From the NCBI GenBank assembly GCA_036514635.1, contig DATBWU010000125.1, positions 1-25,753 of the forward strand: a stretch of DNA of 25,753 nt. Reading direction: 5' to 3'. Shown in pieces: positions 1-7,816 of this stretch; within the stretch, counting starts at the first letter, position 1, and each line of letters opens with the position of its first letter. The notes under the pieces were generated by a model. The model searched no databases and was not told the DNA's origin. It saw only the letters and a program-made list of their open reading frames with translations. The DNA comes from DASSFZ01 sp036514635 (GTDB lineage Bacteria > Chloroflexota > Anaerolineae > Fen-1058). Made by a program: the position numbers and the translations under genes.

Positions 1-1098
1 GACGTTCTCGGCGTGCCGCGCAGCGCGAGCAACGAAGGCATCAAGAAAGCCTATCGCAAACTCGCGCGGCAATATCACCCCGACGTGAACAAAGACAACG
101 GGGCCGAGGCCAAGTTCAAAGAGATCAACGAGGCGTACGAAGTCTTGTCGGATGACAAGAAGCGCGCTGCGTATGATCGCTTCGGACACGCCGGAACCGA
201 GGCGACCGACTTCGGTGGGTTCGGCGGTTTTGGCGGCTTCGGCGATTTGAGCGATTTCGTCGAAGAGTTCTTCGGCATGGGTACGCGCCGCGGGCGGCGC
301 GTGCCGCGCCGGGGGGCCGACCTGCGCTACGATCTGACGATCGAGTTCACCGAAGCGGCCTTCGGGGTGGAGAAGGAGATCGAGATAGCGCGGCACGAGG
401 CCTGCCCGCGCTGCGGCGGGTCGGGTGCGGAGCCAGGCACGACGCCGGTACGCTGCACAACGTGCAACGGCACGGGCGAGGTGCGCCGCCTGCAACAGAG
501 CTTCTTCGGCTCGACCGTCACGATGGTCACGTGCCCCACCTGCCGGGGCGAAGGCGAGACCGTGCCGATCGCGTGCATCGAGTGCCGAGGCAACAAGTAC
601 GTGCGCATGGCGCGCAAGCTGACGGTGAAGATTCCGCCCGGTGTGGACACCGCCACGCAAATCCGGCTGGCAAACGAGGGCGAACCCGGCGAATTCGGCG
701 GGCCAAACGGCAACCTGTACGTTGTGTTGGACGTGAAGCCGCACCTATATTTCCGTCGCAAAGACGACGACGTGGTGCTAGAAGTGGCGATCAACGTGGC
801 GCAGGCCGCGCTCGGCGATAAGGTCACCATCCCCACGCTCGACGCCGAAGAGACGCTGGAGATTCCTGCCGGCACCCAGCCCGGCAAAGTGTTCCGCCTG
901 CGCGGCAGAGGCATCCCACACCTCCGGCGCACCGGTCGAGGCGATCAACTCGTCGTCATTCAAGTGAGCGTGCCAACCAATCTCACCAACGAACAGAGGC
1001 GCTTGCTAACAGAATTGTCCAAGACGCTGGGGCGCGAGGTGATCGCCCAACAGGAAAAGAGCTTCCTCGACAAGTTGAAGAATCTCTTCAGCGTGTAG
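1..1098 (+). CDS. dnaJ: Chaperone DnaJ (Hsp40), 5' end cut by window
   Basis: Co-chaperone that delivers unfolded clients to DnaK and stimulates its ATPase. The frame is open from base 1, so only about the first half-dozen residues are missing; 365 residues are present. In order: a J domain with the HPD motif (codons at 76-84), a Gly/Phe-rich linker with repeated GGF triplets (about 205-290), a zinc-binding region with four CxxC motifs (CPRC, CTTC, CPTC, CIEC; about 403-600), and the C-terminal substrate-binding domains. The fourth zinc repeat reads CIECRGNK, so it lacks the last Gly of CxxCxGxG. The full domain set marks a type I DnaJ. It lies 63 nt upstream of prmA on the same strand, a common pairing in bacteria, with a hairpin between them. 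Confidence 0.96.
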   Translation, partial: DVLGVPRSASNEGIKKAYRKLARQYHPDVNKDNGAEAKFKEINEAYEVLSDDKKRAAYDRFGHAGTEATDFGGFGGFGGFGDLSDFVEEFFGMGTRRGRRVPRRGADLRYDLTIEFTEAAFGVEKEIEIARHEACPRCGGSGAEPGTTPVRCTTCNGTGEVRRLQQSFFGSTVTMVTCPTCRGEGETVPIACIECRGNKYVRMARKLTVKIPPGVDTATQIRLANEGEPGEFGGPNGNLYVVLDVKPHLYFRRKDDDVVLEVAINVAQAALGDKVTIPTLDAEETLEIPAGTQPGKVFRLRGRGIPHLRRTGRGDQLVVIQVSVPTNLTNEQRRLLTELSKTLGREVIAQQEKSFLDKLKNLFSV

Positions 1099-1120
1099 AA
1101 GACCTGCCAGGTTTCGATAT

Positions 1121-1144
1121 GGGGGCGAGCAAATGCTCGCCCCC
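1121..1144 (+). terminator. GC-rich perfect hairpin between dnaJ and prmA
   Basis: Arms 1121-1131 and 1134-1144 are exact inverted complements (11 bp around AA; sterically about 10 bp with a 4-nt loop). No T-run follows, and the prmA ribosome binding site begins 7 nt later. It is therefore more likely an attenuating or mRNA-processing hairpin, or a repeat, than a full Rho-independent terminator. Confidence 0.45.
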
Positions 1145-1161
1145 ACGCTTGAAAGGCCCTG

Positions 1162-2076
1162 ATGAACTGGCTTGAGATCACGGTCATCGTCGATGAAGAG
1201 GTCGCCGAGGCCGCGTCGGAAGTGCTGTCGCGCTATGCGCCGAACGCCGTGGCGCTCGAACAGCGCGCGCTCGACATCGCTCCCGGCCCCGGCTGGTCAG
1301 CCGACAGGCCGCTCGAACCGATCGTTTATGTGCGCGCCTACCTGCCCGTCGACGACGAGATCGAAGCGAAGCGGAAGCAGGTCGAGGAAGCGTTGTGGCA
1401 CTTGCGGCAGATCGTCCCGATGCCCGATCCGACCTTCCGCGAAATCCAGCCGAGCGACTGGGAAAACGCCTGGAAGGAACACTATCACGTCCTGCGCGTC
1501 GGCTCGCGATTTGTCATCAAGCCCGCGTGGCGCGAGCACGCAGCCCAGCCGGGTGAAGTGGTGATCGAGCTTGATCCGGGCATGGCCTTCGGCACGGGAC
1601 TGCATCCCACCACACAGATGTGCCTGCAAGCCATCGAAACTCACGTGCCGCCCGGCGCGCGGGTGATCGACCTGGGAACCGGATCGGGTATCCTGGCGAT
1701 TGCGGCGGCGAAACTCGGCGCGGCGTCGGTGCTGGCCGTCGATGTCGATCCAGTCGCGGTCGAAGCGGCGCGCGAGAACGCGCGGCGGAATGGGGTTGAG
1801 GATCGAGTGCAGGTCGAGGCCGGTTCGCTGGCCGAGGTGAAGGCGCGCAAGCAGGTCTGTGACTTCGCGCTCGTCAACATCCTGGCGAAGGTCATCGTTC
1901 AGTTGTGCGAGGAAGGTCTGGCGGAAATCATCAGCCCCGCCGGCAGGGTGGCGCTGGCGGGGCTGATCGACACACAAGAAAGCGAAGTGCGAGACGCACT
2001 CGCGCGCGTGGGATTAGTGATAATCGATCGAGTGCAAGAGAAGGATTGGGTGGGACTGGTGTGTCGGCGCGAGTGA
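1162..2076 (+). CDS. prmA: Ribosomal protein L11 methyltransferase
   Basis: SAM-dependent enzyme that methylates amino groups of ribosomal protein L11 in the cytoplasm. At 304 aa it has the usual family length. The N-terminal substrate-recognition domain is followed by the family signature around residues 138-151 (DPGMAFGTGLHPTT), motif I at about 168-176 (VIDLGTGSG), an acidic motif II (AVDVDP) and the NILA motif near residue 240. The ATG at 1162 has a GAAAGG ribosome binding site at 1151-1156. It follows dnaJ and converges on infA with only 3 nt between the two stop codons. Confidence 0.95.
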   Translation: MNWLEITVIVDEEVAEAASEVLSRYAPNAVALEQRALDIAPGPGWSADRPLEPIVYVRAYLPVDDEIEAKRKQVEEALWHLRQIVPMPDPTFREIQPSDWENAWKEHYHVLRVGSRFVIKPAWREHAAQPGEVVIELDPGMAFGTGLHPTTQMCLQAIETHVPPGARVIDLGTGSGILAIAAAKLGAASVLAVDVDPVAVEAARENARRNGVEDRVQVEAGSLAEVKARKQVCDFALVNILAKVIVQLCEEGLAEIISPAGRVALAGLIDTQESEVRDALARVGLVIIDRVQEKDWVGLVCRRE

Positions 2077-2079
2077 TGC

Positions 2080-2325
2080 TTACCGATCCAACGGGACAAC
2101 CTGACCCTGGCGGAATCGGAACGTGATGCGGCCCTTGTTGAGATCGTAGGGTGACAATTCCACCTTCACGCGGTCGCCCAGCAAGATGCGAATGTAATAT
2201 CGGCGCATCTTCCCGGATAGATAGCCGAGCACTTCGTGCCCGTTATCGAGCCTGACCTTGAACATCGTATTCGGCAAAGCCTCGACGATGGTTCCTTCGA
2301 CCGTAATTTTTTCTTCTTTTGCCAT
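2080..2325 (-). CDS. infA: Translation initiation factor IF-1
   Basis: Small OB-fold protein that binds the ribosomal A site during initiation. The body matches the family closely: MAKEEKITVEG at the start, then EALPN, RLDNGHEVLGYLSGKMRR and GDRVKVELSPYDL. The frame extends further upstream, but the conserved MAKEE start at 2325, with a GGAGCAGG ribosome binding site just before it, is clearly correct. At 81 aa it is slightly longer than the usual 71-73 because of a tail ending QGQVVPLDR. It stands alone here, away from the ribosomal protein operon, and has its own strong promoter (2362-2390). Confidence 0.96.
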   Translation of the reverse strand: MAKEEKITVEGTIVEALPNTMFKVRLDNGHEVLGYLSGKMRRYYIRILLGDRVKVELSPYDLNKGRITFRFRQGQVVPLDR

Positions 2326-2361
2326 ACCTGCTCCGATTGAGAAATCCACTGAACGCGGCAG

Positions 2362-2390
2362 AGTATACCGCATGACCCATGTTCGGTCAA
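2362..2390 (-). promoter_or_regulatory. Sigma-70-type promoter of infA
   Basis: On the minus strand, TTGACC (2390-2385), a 17-bp spacer and TATACT (2367-2362). Predicted transcription start is near 2355, giving a leader of about 30 nt that contains the GGAG ribosome binding site. Confidence 0.75.
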
Positions 2391-2416
2391 ACGGACGGCG
2401 ATCAACGGATTGGAAG

Positions 2417-2465
2417 CGGACAAACGGATAGGAACGGATGCTATCCGTTCCTATCCGTTTGTCCG
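2417..2465. repeat. 23-bp perfect inverted repeat (hairpin) within octamer-like repeats
   Basis: Arms 2417-2439 and 2443-2465 are exact inverted complements around GCT. The arms are made of 7-8 bp words (CGGACAAA, CGGATAGG, AACGGAT). Outer, less perfect arms extend the palindrome to roughly 2388-2490: GATCAACGGA on the left is answered by TCCGTTGATC on the right. It lies between the divergently transcribed infA and ABC ATPase genes, so it terminates neither. Nothing coding was recognised in 2391-2602. Confidence 0.85.
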
Positions 2466-2537
2466 TTTAAGGTCCGTTGATCACCGTTTGTCCGTTTCGC
2501 CGAAGGCGCCCGTTGATCACCGCTTGCACTCAGTTGC

Positions 2538-2567
2538 TTGGCGGATTCCTCACGGAGTGGGTATATT
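2538..2567 (+). promoter_or_regulatory. Possible promoter of the ABC transporter cluster
   Basis: TTGGCG (2538-2543), an 18-bp spacer and TATATT (2562-2567), in a locally AT-rich stretch 35 nt before the chosen GTG start. The -10 matches 5 of 6 bases and the -35 matches 4 of 6. Confidence 0.45.
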
Positions 2568-2602
2568 TTAGGCGCTGGCGATACGTGATAGGAGATGAGC
2601 GT

Positions 2603-3346
2603 GTGCCGGTTCTAGTGACGAATAAAGTCACCAAGCGCTATCGCATGGGCGAGGTCAGTGTCACGGCGCTCGATCGAGTGGACTTCCAGGTCGAGAAAGG
2701 CGAGTTCGTCGCGATCATGGGGCCGTCCGGCTCCGGCAAATCGACGCTGCTGCATCTGCTGGGTGGGCTGGATGGATCGAGTGACGGCGAAGTGACGCTG
2801 GCGGGCAAGCCACTGTCGCGGCTGAGCGACAACGAAGTCACGCTAGTCAGGCGGCGCAACGTCGGTTTCATCTTTCAGTTCTATAACCTGGTCCCGACGC
2901 TGTCCGCTGAAGAGAACATCGCGCTGCCCTTGCTGATCGACGGCCAGAAGATCGAAGACCATCGCCGGCGCATCGACGAGCTCCTGAATCTGGTCGGCCT
3001 CACAGAGCGCAGGCATCACAAGCCCGATCAGATGTCGGGTGGTCAGCAGCAGCGCGTCGCCGTCGCCCGCGCACTCGCCACCGATCCGGCTATCATTCTC
3101 GCCGACGAGCCGACCGGCAACCTCGACTCGAAGTCCGGCACGGCGATCCTCGACCTGCTGCGCCACACCTGCGACGATCTCGGCCACACCATCGTCATGG
3201 TCACGCACGACGCGCGCGCCGCTTCGTATGCCGATCGCGTCGTCTTTCTACAAGACGGCCACATCGTGCACGAACTGCACCGCACCGACAACGACCGCCA
3301 GCACACGATGGAAGCCATCATTGATGTGATGAGACAGTTGGACTGA
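2603..3346 (+). CDS. ABC transporter ATP-binding protein (LolD/MacB type)
   Basis: ATPase of an export-type ABC system; couples ATP hydrolysis to the permease encoded next. Numbered from the chosen start: Walker A GPSGSGKST at 40-48, Q-loop Q92, signature SGGQQ at 145-149, Walker B IILADE at 164-169, and H-loop H202. The 'EPTGNLDS' D-loop is typical of the LolD/MacB/FtsE group. The frame is open back to 2477, but that segment encodes unrelated sequence and overlaps repeat DNA. GTG at 2603 is preferred because GGAG (2591-2594) precedes it by 8 nt and it gives a normal 247-aa protein. The stop codon (3344-3346) lies inside the first unit of a heptamer array. Confidence 0.93.
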   Translation: MPVLVTNKVTKRYRMGEVSVTALDRVDFQVEKGEFVAIMGPSGSGKSTLLHLLGGLDGSSDGEVTLAGKPLSRLSDNEVTLVRRRNVGFIFQFYNLVPTLSAEENIALPLLIDGQKIEDHRRRIDELLNLVGLTERRHHKPDQMSGGQQQRVAVARALATDPAIILADEPTGNLDSKSGTAILDLLRHTCDDLGHTIVMVTHDARAASYADRVVFLQDGHIVHELHRTDNDRQHTMEAIIDVMRQLD

Positions 3347-3404
3347 TCACTGGTTACTGATCACTGACAAGTGGTCAGTGGTCAGTGAGCAGTCATCAGT
3401 GCCT
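3342..3404. repeat. Heptamer array of opposing polarity (9 units)
   Basis: Nine consecutive 7-bp units. The first four are ACTGATC-like (3342-3369), then come AGTGGTC-like units (3370-3404), roughly the reverse complement, so the array can fold on itself. The ATPase stop codon (TGA, 3344-3346) is inside unit 1. The array fills nearly all of the gap before the permease gene. The same unit type recurs at 22390-22438. Confidence 0.8.
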
Positions 3405-3413
3405 GACTGACAC

Positions 3414-6026
3414 ATGCAGCCTCAGAAAACTCTCCGCAAGCTATACGGTCTGGCGTTTCGTAACCTCGCCACGCGCAAGACGCGCACGCTGCTCACCACG
3501 CTTGGGATCGTCCTCGGCGTGGCCGTGATCCTCGCCATCAGCGTGACGAATCAAAGCACGCTGTCGTCGATCAACACGATTTTCGACGAGGCCTCCGGGC
3601 TGGCGCACCTGGTCGTCGCGCCGTCGTCGGATACCGGCCAGACCGGATTCTCTGAATCGACGCTGTCGCGCGTGCGAGGCATGTCCGGCGTAGCCTACGC
3701 CGTGCCGACGCTCCAGGCGCGCACACTCCTGGCGCGCGACGCCGAAGGCTGGCAGTTCAACTTCGGGCTGGGCGGCGCGAGCGGCGGAAACGATGTGGTG
3801 CTGTACGGCATCGACCCGGCGCTCGATCCCCAAGCGCGCGTGTATAAACTGACGGCTGGCCGCTTCCTCGAACCCGGCGAGCGATCGTACTCGGCGCTCT
3901 TCACGGAAGATTACGCGGCCGACAAGCACATCACGCTGGGCGAGGACGTCGATATCTTGTTGCCCGCTTCGCGCGATGGCGTCGCCACGTTACGCGCGGT
4001 CGGCTTTCTGAAGAAGGACGGCCCGGGCTTGATCAACAGCGGCAGCGTCGCCTTCGTGCCGATCGAGGCGCTTCAAGAAATGTTCGCGCGCAGCGGTGAA
4101 CTGGATCAAATCGACGTGGTAGCCCAACCGGAAATCGCCTCGTCGGTCGCCCAACTGGCCGATCTGAAAGCGCGCCTGGAGGACAAACTCGGTTCCAAGT
4201 TCGTCGTGAACTATCCGGCACAGCGCGGCCAGGTCGTCACTCAGCAACTGGCGACGTACCAGCAAGGTCTCTCGTTCTTCAGCATGATCGCGCTGTTCGT
4301 CGGCGGCTTCTTGATCTACAACGCCTTCACCATGACGATCGTCGAACGCACCCAAGAGATCGGCCTGCTCCGCGCGCTGGGGCTGTCGCGCGCGCAAGTG
4401 ATGCGCCTGATCCTGATCGAGGCCTCGATCTTAGGCGTGATCGGATCGATCCTCGGCGTCGGGTTCGGGCTGGCGATGGCGCGCGGCTTGATTCAACTGA
4501 TGGGCGCCATCACCGCCACCGAGATCATCGCCGTGACCATCCCGCTCGACGGGTTGCTGATCAGCCTGGGCGTGGGCCTCGGCGTCACGCTGGTGTCGGC
4601 GCTGATTCCTGCCTTCAAGGCCGGGCGGATCAGCCCGCTGGCCGCGCTGCGCGCCAGGAGCCTGGACAATTCGGCCGACACTCCAGGCCGGCTGGCGCTA
4701 TTCGCCGGTCTTGAACTGGTGACCGTTGCAGTGGCCGTCATCAACTACGTGCCGCTGCGCGAGTCGCTGGTGTTCCCCGTGGGATCGGGCATGGTGTTCG
4801 TCATGTTTTTCGGCGCGACACTGATGGTGCCGACGGCGGTGCAGAAGATGGAAGCGCTCCTGCGGCCCATCGTCATCCGGCTGTTCGGCGCAGAAGGTCG
4901 ATTGGGTGCGGGCAACATCGAGCGATCGCGCGGCCGCACGTCGCTGACGGTCGCCGCGTTGATGGTCGGCATCGCGATGCTGATCGGCATCAGCGCGATG
5001 GGCCGCTCGTTCCAAACCGACATCGACGGCTGGGTGAATTCGGCGATCGGTGGCGATCTGCTGGTGCGCTCGCCGGTGGTGATGCAACTCGACTTCGGCG
5101 CGCGGCTGGCGGTGATCCCTGGCGTGCAGGCCGTGACGCCTGCGCGTTATTTCGGCGTCAAGCCAGCAAACGACGCTACGGGTCTCGTGTTTCAGGCAAT
5201 CGATCCCGACACGTACTTCCAGGTCGCGTCGTTTCAATACGCGGAAGATAAAGAGGACGCGGCGCAGATCGAGCGCGATCTGGCGAGCGGCCAGATTTTG
5301 GTGTCCACGACCGTCGCCGACAAATACAAACTCAAGCGCGGTGATCTATTCGAGCTGGAAACCCGGCGCGGTGCGCAGACGTTTCGCGTCGCGGGACTGG
5401 TGAGCGACTTTACCAGCCAGGGCTACGTCATCAACGGCACGCTCGACACGATGCGGCGCTACTTCGGCATCAACAACGTCGATCGCTTCACCTTGAAACT
5501 CGCGCCAGGCGCGAGCGTAGAAACAGTGAAGAAAGCCATCGAGGACAAGTACGCCAAGAGTCGCCACGTTCAGGTTGAAACGACGGAGGATTTTCGGCGG
5601 CGCGTGCGCGAACTGGCGAACCGCGCCTTCGGCCTGCTCGACGTGCTGGCGAACATCGGCGTGCTCGTCGCCGCGCTGGGCGTGATCAACACGATGATGA
5701 TGAACGTGCTGGAACGCCAGCGCGAGATCGGCGCGCTGCGCAGCATCGGCATGACGCGGGCGCAGGTGATGCGCATGATCCTGGCCGAGGCCGGCGCGAT
5801 GGGCACAGCCGGCGCCGTATTCGGGATTGGATTCGGCATCCTGCTGACGAATGTGTTGGTCGATGGCATGAGACAGATGAGCGGATACCGGCTGATGCTG
5901 GAAATGCCGTTGAGCGCGATCCTGACCGGCATCGCCATCGCCTTTCTGGTGTCGCAAGTCGCCGCACTGTATCCGGCCTGGCGCGCGTCGCAGGTGAATA
6001 TCGTCGAGGCGATCAAGCACGAATGA
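3414..6026 (+). CDS. ABC transporter permease, duplicated MacB/FtsX type, 870 aa
   Basis: Membrane subunit of the export system, partner of the preceding ATPase. It is a tandem duplication. Each half has one TM helix, a large extracytoplasmic domain (MacB core-like) and an FtsX-type three-helix bundle. Predicted TM segments are about 25-46, 288-310, 337-360, 379-403, 427-446, 458-477, 509-529, 741-765, 794-817 and 834-858, ten in all. The FtsX hallmark is present in both halves (ERTQEIGLLRALG and ERQREIGALRSIG, each followed by a TRAQVMR/SRAQVMR motif). The start at 3414 lacks a clear ribosome binding site because the repeat array runs to within 10 nt of it. Substrate cannot be read from sequence; related systems export lipoproteins, peptides or drugs. 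Confidence 0.92.
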   Translation: MQPQKTLRKLYGLAFRNLATRKTRTLLTTLGIVLGVAVILAISVTNQSTLSSINTIFDEASGLAHLVVAPSSDTGQTGFSESTLSRVRGMSGVAYAVPTLQARTLLARDAEGWQFNFGLGGASGGNDVVLYGIDPALDPQARVYKLTAGRFLEPGERSYSALFTEDYAADKHITLGEDVDILLPASRDGVATLRAVGFLKKDGPGLINSGSVAFVPIEALQEMFARSGELDQIDVVAQPEIASSVAQLADLKARLEDKLGSKFVVNYPAQRGQVVTQQLATYQQGLSFFSMIALFVGGFLIYNAFTMTIVERTQEIGLLRALGLSRAQVMRLILIEASILGVIGSILGVGFGLAMARGLIQLMGAITATEIIAVTIPLDGLLISLGVGLGVTLVSALIPAFKAGRISPLAALRARSLDNSADTPGRLALFAGLELVTVAVAVINYVPLRESLVFPVGSGMVFVMFFGATLMVPTAVQKMEALLRPIVIRLFGAEGRLGAGNIERSRGRTSLTVAALMVGIAMLIGISAMGRSFQTDIDGWVNSAIGGDLLVRSPVVMQLDFGARLAVIPGVQAVTPARYFGVKPANDATGLVFQAIDPDTYFQVASFQYAEDKEDAAQIERDLASGQILVSTTVADKYKLKRGDLFELETRRGAQTFRVAGLVSDFTSQGYVINGTLDTMRRYFGINNVDRFTLKLAPGASVETVKKAIEDKYAKSRHVQVETTEDFRRRVRELANRAFGLLDVLANIGVLVAALGVINTMMMNVLERQREIGALRSIGMTRAQVMRMILAEAGAMGTAGAVFGIGFGILLTNVLVDGMRQMSGYRLMLEMPLSAILTGIAIAFLVSQVAALYPAWRASQVNIVEAIKHE

Positions 6027-6138
6027 ATGTAGAATGCAGAATGTGGAATGAAGAATGATTTCTGCATTCTCCATTCTGCATTCTCCATTCTGCATTCTCA
6101 ATTCTGCATCCTCCATTCTGCATTCTCCATTCTGCATT
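6025..6138. repeat. Heptamer array of opposing polarity (5 + 11 units)
   Basis: Five GAATGNN heptamers (6025-6059), then after TT eleven heptamers alternating CTGCATT and CTCCATT (6062-6138, 77 bp) with two slightly diverged units. The second block is the inverted complement of the first type, so a long imperfect hairpin is possible. The array begins on the permease stop codon (TGA, 6024-6026) and ends a few bases before the ribosome binding site of the next gene. Confidence 0.9.
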
Positions 6139-6151
6139 CCCGGAGAAACCG

Positions 6152-7342
6152 ATGTCACGTAACCGCGTCTTGATTGGTGCTGTAGTCGTCGTCGTGTTGT
6201 CGGCCCTGGGTTTCGTCGGTTATCAACGGTTCTTAGCGCCGACCGATCCGACAACCACTCCCGCGCCGCAGGCCGAGACGTCCGAGTCGATTGTTTCGGC
6301 GCAGGGCAATCTGGTCCCTCGCCATCACGCCGACCTGGCGTTCCGAACCGGCGGGCGCGTCGCCGAAATGCTCGTCGCCGAGGGGCAAACGGTCAAGCAG
6401 GGCGACGCATTGATTCGTTTGCAGGATGATGAATTGATGGCGACGCTGGCTCAGGCGCAGGCCGCGCTCGACCTGGCAAAGGCCAATCTGGCGCAGATCG
6501 AAGACGGCGCGCGGCCCGAGCAAATCACCCAAGCCGAAGCCTCGCTGCGCGTGGCGGAAGCGAATCTTGCGGCAGCCATCGCCAACCGAGATCGGTTGAC
6601 CGGCGGCGCGAACGACGCTCAGATCGCCGCGGCTCAGGCCAATCTCGCAGCCGCGCAGGTCGAGCAGAAACTAGCACAGGATGCCTACGACAAGATCGAT
6701 CAGAACAAGGTCACCGGTACACTCGAAGAGCAGGCACGCTTTCGGCTGAACGCGGCTAATCAAGCCGTGCAGGCCGCGCAGAAGGCGCTCGACGATGCCC
6801 TGTCGGGATCGACGCTTTCGGTGCGCAGTGCGCAGGCCGTCGTCGCTGCTGCAGTGGCTCAACGCGACCTGGCGCAGGCGCAACTCGATCAGGTGAAGAA
6901 CGGCGCGACCCCGGCTCAGATCGACGCGGCGCAAGCGGGCGTCGCGCAGGCGGAAGCGGCGGTTCAAGCCACGCAAGCCGCGCTGGATGAGGCGACGCTA
7001 CGCGCGCCGTTCGATGGCACAATCGCGCAGGTGACAGTCGATACCGGGCAGGTGATCGCGTCGGGCATGGTCCTCGTCAGTATGGCCGATCTCGATGCGT
7101 GGCAGGTGCAGACCGACGATCTCAGCGAAGTCGATGTGGTCAACATCCGAATCGGACAGCCGGTCAAGATCACCGTCGATGCGATCCCCGATACGACTCT
7201 AGAGGGCACAGTCGCATCGATCACGCCGCGCGCCGAGACCAAGCGCGGCGACGTGACGTACACGGTGAAGGTCGATGTAAAGGGGGATGATCCACGAGCG
7301 TTCTGGGGCATGACTGCACAAGTGGAAATTCAGATTCATTGA
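6152..7342 (+). CDS. HlyD/MacA-family periplasmic adaptor (membrane fusion protein)
   Basis: Adaptor subunit expected to work with the ATPase and permease upstream, anchored by one N-terminal TM helix (about residues 5-26, rich in Val/Leu). Two halves of a lipoyl-like barrel-sandwich domain are visible (GRVAEMLVAEGQTVKQGD near 67-84 and LRAPFDGTIAQVTVDTGQ near 285-302). Between them lies a long Ala/Gln-rich helical hairpin with three related segments of the form GAxxxQIxxAQA. The C-terminal beta-barrel ends WGMTAQVEIQI. At 396 aa it has normal length. GGAG at 6142-6145 precedes the ATG by 6 nt. The cluster order ATPase-permease-adaptor resembles MacAB, although the order of genes is reversed from macA-macB. 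Confidence 0.9.
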   Translation: MSRNRVLIGAVVVVVLSALGFVGYQRFLAPTDPTTTPAPQAETSESIVSAQGNLVPRHHADLAFRTGGRVAEMLVAEGQTVKQGDALIRLQDDELMATLAQAQAALDLAKANLAQIEDGARPEQITQAEASLRVAEANLAAAIANRDRLTGGANDAQIAAAQANLAAAQVEQKLAQDAYDKIDQNKVTGTLEEQARFRLNAANQAVQAAQKALDDALSGSTLSVRSAQAVVAAAVAQRDLAQAQLDQVKNGATPAQIDAAQAGVAQAEAAVQATQAALDEATLRAPFDGTIAQVTVDTGQVIASGMVLVSMADLDAWQVQTDDLSEVDVVNIRIGQPVKITVDAIPDTTLEGTVASITPRAETKRGDVTYTVKVDVKGDDPRAFWGMTAQVEIQIH

Positions 7343-7356
7343 GAGGAGAGGCCTGC

Positions 7357-7806
7357 ATGCATTTGGGCGACATGGATGACTTGATCGATCAGCAGATCAA
7401 GAAGGCACGGGAAGAGGGCGCGTTCGATGGATTACCGGGCGAGGGCAAGCCGTTCACGCACCTCGACACCGATCCGCTCGGCAACGTGCTGAAGGCGCAA
7501 GGTTTCGCCGCGCGCTGGGTCGAGCTGGAACACGAGATTCGGCAGAAGACCGAGATCGCCGAGAAGGCGATCAGGCGCACCTACGAGTGGGTTACGCAAG
7601 TGCGGGCCGGCGGCAACGCGGATCGTGGATTCGCGCTCGACGAGTGGCGCAAAGCGTGCGAAGCCTTTCGCGAGCGCATCGACGAAATCAATCGATTGAT
7701 CCGCAACTACAATCTACAAGTCCCGCCGACGATCGGGCAGAAGTTTATCTTGAAGGCCGACGAGGAACTGAAGCGGTTGGGGCTGAAGCCGGAGTTGGAA
7801 TCGTAA
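7357..7806 (+). CDS. DUF1992 (DnaJC28-homology) family protein
   Basis: Small cytoplasmic protein of unproven function; the domain is also found in the J-protein DNAJC28. Its hallmark appears at the N-terminus: an Ile/Lys-rich helix, then EEGAFDGLPGEGKPF (about residues 19-33), followed by helical segments. An in-frame ATG lies 18 nt upstream, but ATG 7357 has a strong GAGAGGAGAGG ribosome binding site at 7341-7351 and the usual family start, giving 149 aa. It starts 14 nt after the adaptor gene stop, so it is probably the last cistron of the export operon, though a link to export is not known. It converges on the next gene with a 10-nt gap. Confidence 0.88.
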   Translation: MHLGDMDDLIDQQIKKAREEGAFDGLPGEGKPFTHLDTDPLGNVLKAQGFAARWVELEHEIRQKTEIAEKAIRRTYEWVTQVRAGGNADRGFALDEWRKACEAFRERIDEINRLIRNYNLQVPPTIGQKFILKADEELKRLGLKPELES

Positions 7807-7816
7807 AACGCGAAGG

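Noticed and set aside
1121..1144. True Rho-independent terminator after dnaJ
   Set aside because: Strong hairpin but no T-tract, and prmA follows immediately; kept only as a hairpin.
2477..2602. N-terminal extension of the ABC ATPase
   Set aside because: Encoded by repeat and promoter-like DNA; GTG 2603 has a good ribosome binding site and gives the family length.
5346..6254. Minus-strand frame with MQNGECRMEDAELR-type repeats
   Set aside because: The repeat is the translated heptamer array at 6025-6138 and the rest is antisense to the permease.
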